Assembly (NCBI GenBank): GCA_023954035.1 | Contig: JAMLIT010000004.1 | Location: forward strand, 46,899 to 110,898 | Direction of reading: 5' to 3' | DNA from: Burkholderiaceae bacterium | GTDB taxonomy: Bacteria > Pseudomonadota > Gammaproteobacteria > Burkholderiales > Burkholderiaceae_C | Length of the DNA stretch: 64,000 nucleotides | Part shown: piece by piece, positions 62,004-64,000 of the stretch | Position numbering within the stretch: the stretch's first letter is position 1 | How the letters are laid out: the number at the start of each line of letters is the position of its first letter | Made by a program: the position numbers and the translations under genes | The notes under the pieces: generated by a model | What the model was told of the DNA's origin: nothing | Database searches by the model: none | What the model saw: only the letters and a program-made list of their open reading frames with translations

Positions 62004-62785
62004 GCGGCCCTCCTGGCAAAAATGAAAAATTCACGGTTTCCGTCGCCGCCTGAAATCGGGCTGTCCAGCCAGGCTTGCACCGCCAGTCCCAGCTCGGCGC
62101 AGCACGCGCGCAGGCGTTGTTCGACCGCTTCGTACAGCGCCGGGTCGCGCACAATGCCGCCCTTGCCCACCTGACCTGGCTGCAGCTCGAACTGGGGTTT
62201 GACCAGCATCAGAAGCGCCCCGTTATCAGCGAGCAGCGGCACCAGCGCAGGCAGCACCAGCGTCAAGGAGATGAACGACAGGTCGCCAACGATAAGGTCG
62301 AATTTGGCGTCAAATTCGCCTCCAGCGCTTATCCCATCAACGCAAGCAGCTATAAGATCAGTAGCGTCCAGCGCACGCGCGTTGCACTGCTCGATGCAGG
62401 TGACGCGCGCATCGCCCCGCAGCCGCGGGTGCAACTGCCCCTGGCCCACGTCCACGCCCACCACGTGGGCAGCGCCTTGCTGCAACAGGCAGTCGGTGAA
62501 GCCGCCGGTGGACTGGCCCACGTCCAGACACAGGCGTCCTGAAACCTCGATCTGCGTCGCCCCCAGCGCCGATTTGAGCTTGAGGCCGCCGCGCGAGACG
62601 TAGCGCGCCTCGGCGTCGTCGTGCAGTTGCACTTCGGCCTCCAGCGGCACGTCGTCGCCGTTTTTGGCAATGCGGCGCCAGTCGCCCTGCCCCACCCGCC
62701 ACTGCGCACCGCCCGCCAACAGGCGCTGCGCCTGCGCACGCGAGGCGGCAACGCCGCGTTCGACAAGAAGTTGGTCAATTCGCAT
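62000..62785 (-). CDS. tlyA: TlyA-family rRNA 2'-O-methyltransferase (S4 plus FtsJ)
   Basis: The 261-residue product has an N-terminal S4 RNA-binding domain (MRIDQLLVERGVAASRAQAQRLLAGG) and an FtsJ-like methyltransferase domain (YVSRGGLKLKSAL, LDVGQSTGGFTDCLLQQGA, LIVGDLSFISLTLVL, VKPQFE). TlyA in mycobacteria methylates 16S and 23S rRNA; the target here is not proven. Residues about 141-159 (DLIAACVDGISAGGEFDAKF) come from an in-frame copy of the dispersed palindromic element. I chose the ATG at 62785. It lies between ahcY and metF in the operon. Confidence 0.92.
   Translation of the reverse strand: MRIDQLLVERGVAASRAQAQRLLAGGAQWRVGQGDWRRIAKNGDDVPLEAEVQLHDDAEARYVSRGGLKLKSALGATQIEVSGRLCLDVGQSTGGFTDCLLQQGAAHVVGVDVGQGQLHPRLRGDARVTCIEQCNARALDATDLIAACVDGISAGGEFDAKFDLIVGDLSFISLTLVLPALVPLLADNGALLMLVKPQFELQPGQVGKGGIVRDPALYEAVEQRLRACCAELGLAVQAWLDSPISGGDGNREFFIFARRAA
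62310..62364 (+). repeat. Palindromic dispersed element, copy 11 (inside tlyA)
   Basis: The + strand reads TCAAATTCGCCTCCAGCGCT, TATCCCATCAACGCAAGCAG and CTATAAGATCAGTAGCG. The left core CCAGCGCTTATCCCAT is almost identical to copy 6. Antisense to tlyA and read through in frame as SAGGEFDAKF, the same reading as the glmU copy (SAGGPFDLKF). Confidence 0.82.
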
Positions 62786-62850
62786 GCAGTTCCAATGATT
62801 TTTGTTTCTCTGTCCTGTCAGCGCGTAGCGAGCGGCCCGCAGGCTAGGCG

Positions 62851-62909
62851 CGGGAGGACCCGTGAACCGGAACGTAGCAGCGCTACGTGAGGATTCACGG
62901 GAGGACCCG
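62851..62909 (-). ncRNA. Structured hairpin flanked by direct repeats, between ahcY and tlyA
   Basis: CCCGTGAA (62859-62866) pairs with TTCACGGG (62894-62901), and within it ACGTAGC (62872-62878) pairs with GCTACGT (62882-62888) around an AGC loop, separated by a 5/5 internal loop. The whole is flanked by the exact 12-base direct repeat CGGGAGGACCCG (62851-62862 and 62898-62909). It lies in the 163-base gap after ahcY, upstream of tlyA-metF, and could be a processing or attenuation site, or an independent RNA. Confidence 0.5.
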
Positions 62910-62948
62910 CAACGACGCATCCGGGCCGCGCAGTAGCGCCGCCGCCAG

Positions 62949-64000
62949 TTAATAGCGGTAGGTGTCGGGCTTGTAGGGGCCCTGCTTCGGCACCCCGATG
63001 TACGCCGCCTGCTCGTCGGTCAGTTCGCTCAGCATCGCGCCCACCTTCTTCAAGTGCAGGCGGGCCACTTTCTCGTCCAGGTGCTTGGGCAGCACGTAGA
63101 CCTTGCCGTTCTCATAGTAGTCGCTGTGCGTGAACAGTTCGATCTGGGCGATGGTCTGGTTGGCGAAGCTCGAGGACATGACGAAGCTCGGGTGACCCGT
63201 GCCGCAACCCAGGTTCACCAGACGCCCCTTGGCCAGCAGGATGATGCGCTTGCCGTCAGGGAAGATGACGTGGTCGACCTGCGGTTTGACTTCCTCCCAC
63301 TGGCAGGACTGCTCCAGCCGGGACACCTGGATCTCATTGTCGAAGTGGCCGATGTTGCAGACGATCGCCTGGTCCTTCATGGCCTGCATATGCTCGAAGG
63401 TGATGACGTCGCGGTTGCCCGTAGTGGTAACGAAAATGTCGCCCTTGTCGGCAGCGTACTCCATGGTCACCACACGGTAGCCTTCCATGGCAGCCTGCAG
63501 GGCGTTGATGGGGTCGATCTCGGTTACCCACACCTGGGCCGAGAGTGCGCGCAGCGCCTGGGCGCTGCCTTTGCCCACGTCGCCGTAGCCGCAGACCACC
63601 GCCACCTTGCCGGCAATCATCACGTCGGTGGCGCGCTTGATGCCGTCCACCAGCGACTCGCGGCAGCCGTACAGGTTGTCGAACTTGCTCTTGGTGACCG
63701 AATCGTTCACGTTGATGGCACGGAACATCAGGCTGCCCTTGGCGGACATTTCCTTCAGGCGGTGCACGCCGGTGGTGGTTTCCTCGGTGACGCCGATGAT
63801 CTCCGCACTCTTGCGGCTGTACCAGGTGGGGTCCACAGCGAGCTTGGCCTTGATGGCGGCAAACAGGCAGGTTTCTTCTTCGCTGGTCGGGTTGGCAATG
63901 AGGGAGGCGTCCTTTTCAGCACGCTTGCCCAGGTGCATGAGCAGCGTGGCGTCGCCGCCGTCGTCCAGGATCAGGTTCGGGCCTTCGCCGGGCGTGCCTG
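62949..64000 (-). CDS. ahcY: S-adenosylhomocysteine hydrolase, N-terminus cut by window edge
   Basis: AhcY splits S-adenosylhomocysteine to adenosine and homocysteine, relieving product inhibition of methyltransferases. The visible 350 codons are open to the right edge; the start is beyond it. Motifs: [51 protein letters not shown]-binding [23 protein letters not shown]-type text ([13 protein letters not shown]), [11 protein letters not shown] and the C-terminal KPDTYRY that closes the active site. The gene leads the ahcY-tlyA-metF operon. Confidence 0.97.
   Translation of the reverse strand, partial: GTPGEGPNLILDDGGDATLLMHLGKRAEKDASLIANPTSEEETCLFAAIKAKLAVDPTWYSRKSAEIIGVTEETTTGVHRLKEMSAKGSLMFRAINVNDSVTKSKFDNLYGCRESLVDGIKRATDVMIAGKVAVVCGYGDVGKGSAQALRALSAQVWVTEIDPINALQAAMEGYRVVTMEYAADKGDIFVTTTGNRDVITFEHMQAMKDQAIVCNIGHFDNEIQVSRLEQSCQWEEVKPQVDHVIFPDGKRIILLAKGRLVNLGCGTGHPSFVMSSSFANQTIAQIELFTHSDYYENGKVYVLPKHLDEKVARLHLKKVGAMLSELTDEQAAYIGVPKQGPYKPDTYRY

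Noticed and set aside
62851-62909. The ahcY-tlyA hairpin as an SAH riboswitch.
   Set aside because: The known SAH riboswitch lies upstream of ahcY, which is outside this window, and the sequence here does not match its consensus as I remember it.
1-64000. tRNA or rRNA genes.
   Set aside because: I looked for T-loop and CCA-type signatures in the intergenic spaces and saw none; a dedicated scan would be needed to exclude them fully.

Overview
The window is a high-GC, gene-dense stretch of a betaproteobacterial chromosome. Gene content and synteny fit Burkholderiales, most likely Comamonadaceae (Acidovorax-like): accB-accC-prmA, mpl, rodA, aroE-mtgA, ruvC, glmS, glmU, erpA-bactofilin, rplM-rpsI and ahcY-tlyA-metF. 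This placement is inferred from the sequence and was not checked by a search. I saw no rRNA, tRNA, insertion sequence, prophage or CRISPR array. The window cuts prmA at the left edge and ahcY at the right edge.

Layout. 0-9.7 kb: fatty-acid synthesis (accB, accC), prmA, a TlpA-type thioredoxin, mpl, the DAHP synthase aroG with a striking aromatic leader peptide/attenuator, and tldD. 9.8-17.7 kb: cell envelope and RNA genes (rodA, an RNase II/R-type nuclease, a TonB-like protein, aroE, mtgA, ruvC) with a YqiA-type esterase and a phosphoesterase. 17.7-33.3 kb: an accessory-looking block with a PAS-GAF-GGDEF protein, a DUF305 protein, a heavy-metal RND efflux operon with its own two-component system, and an operon made of a membrane/flavoprotein fusion, two rSAM/selenodomain-type transferases and a DUF3047 protein. 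33.3-49.9 kb: glmS, an Lrp regulator, cbpA-cbpM-dgc, glmU, a Crp/Fnr regulator, a BLUF photoreceptor, tyrS, an M23 peptidase, anmK, erpA, a bactofilin and rplM-rpsI. 50.1-58.1 kb: an uptake and catabolic unit (class III aminotransferase, TAXI-TRAP transporter, racemase-like enzyme, DadA-like oxidase, LysR). 58.1-64 kb: a Ser/Thr kinase, rlmJ and the methyl-cycle operon ahcY-tlyA-metF.

The most unusual feature is a short (about 50-65 bp) degenerate palindromic element with the core AGCGCTTAT...ATAAGCGCT, found at about eleven places in 64 kb. Four copies are intergenic (before mpl, before ruvC, after a diguanylate cyclase gene, between a lysR gene and tyrS). The others lie inside or across the ends of coding sequences and are read through in frame: rnb, aroE, glmU, anmK, tlyA, and the C-terminal ends of mpl and the bactofilin. 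It behaves like a mobile palindromic repeat that can be translated, reminiscent of Rickettsia palindromic elements.

The second main observation is upstream of aroG: an 18-codon leader peptide with seven consecutive Phe/Tyr/Trp codons, followed by a terminator hairpin with a competing antiterminator pairing. This predicts transcription attenuation of DAHP synthase by aromatic amino acids. Further points are a nested palindrome/duplication cluster at the 3' end of glmS, three metal-efflux-associated exported proteins each predicted to begin with His after signal cleavage, and a structured intergenic hairpin between ahcY and tlyA.
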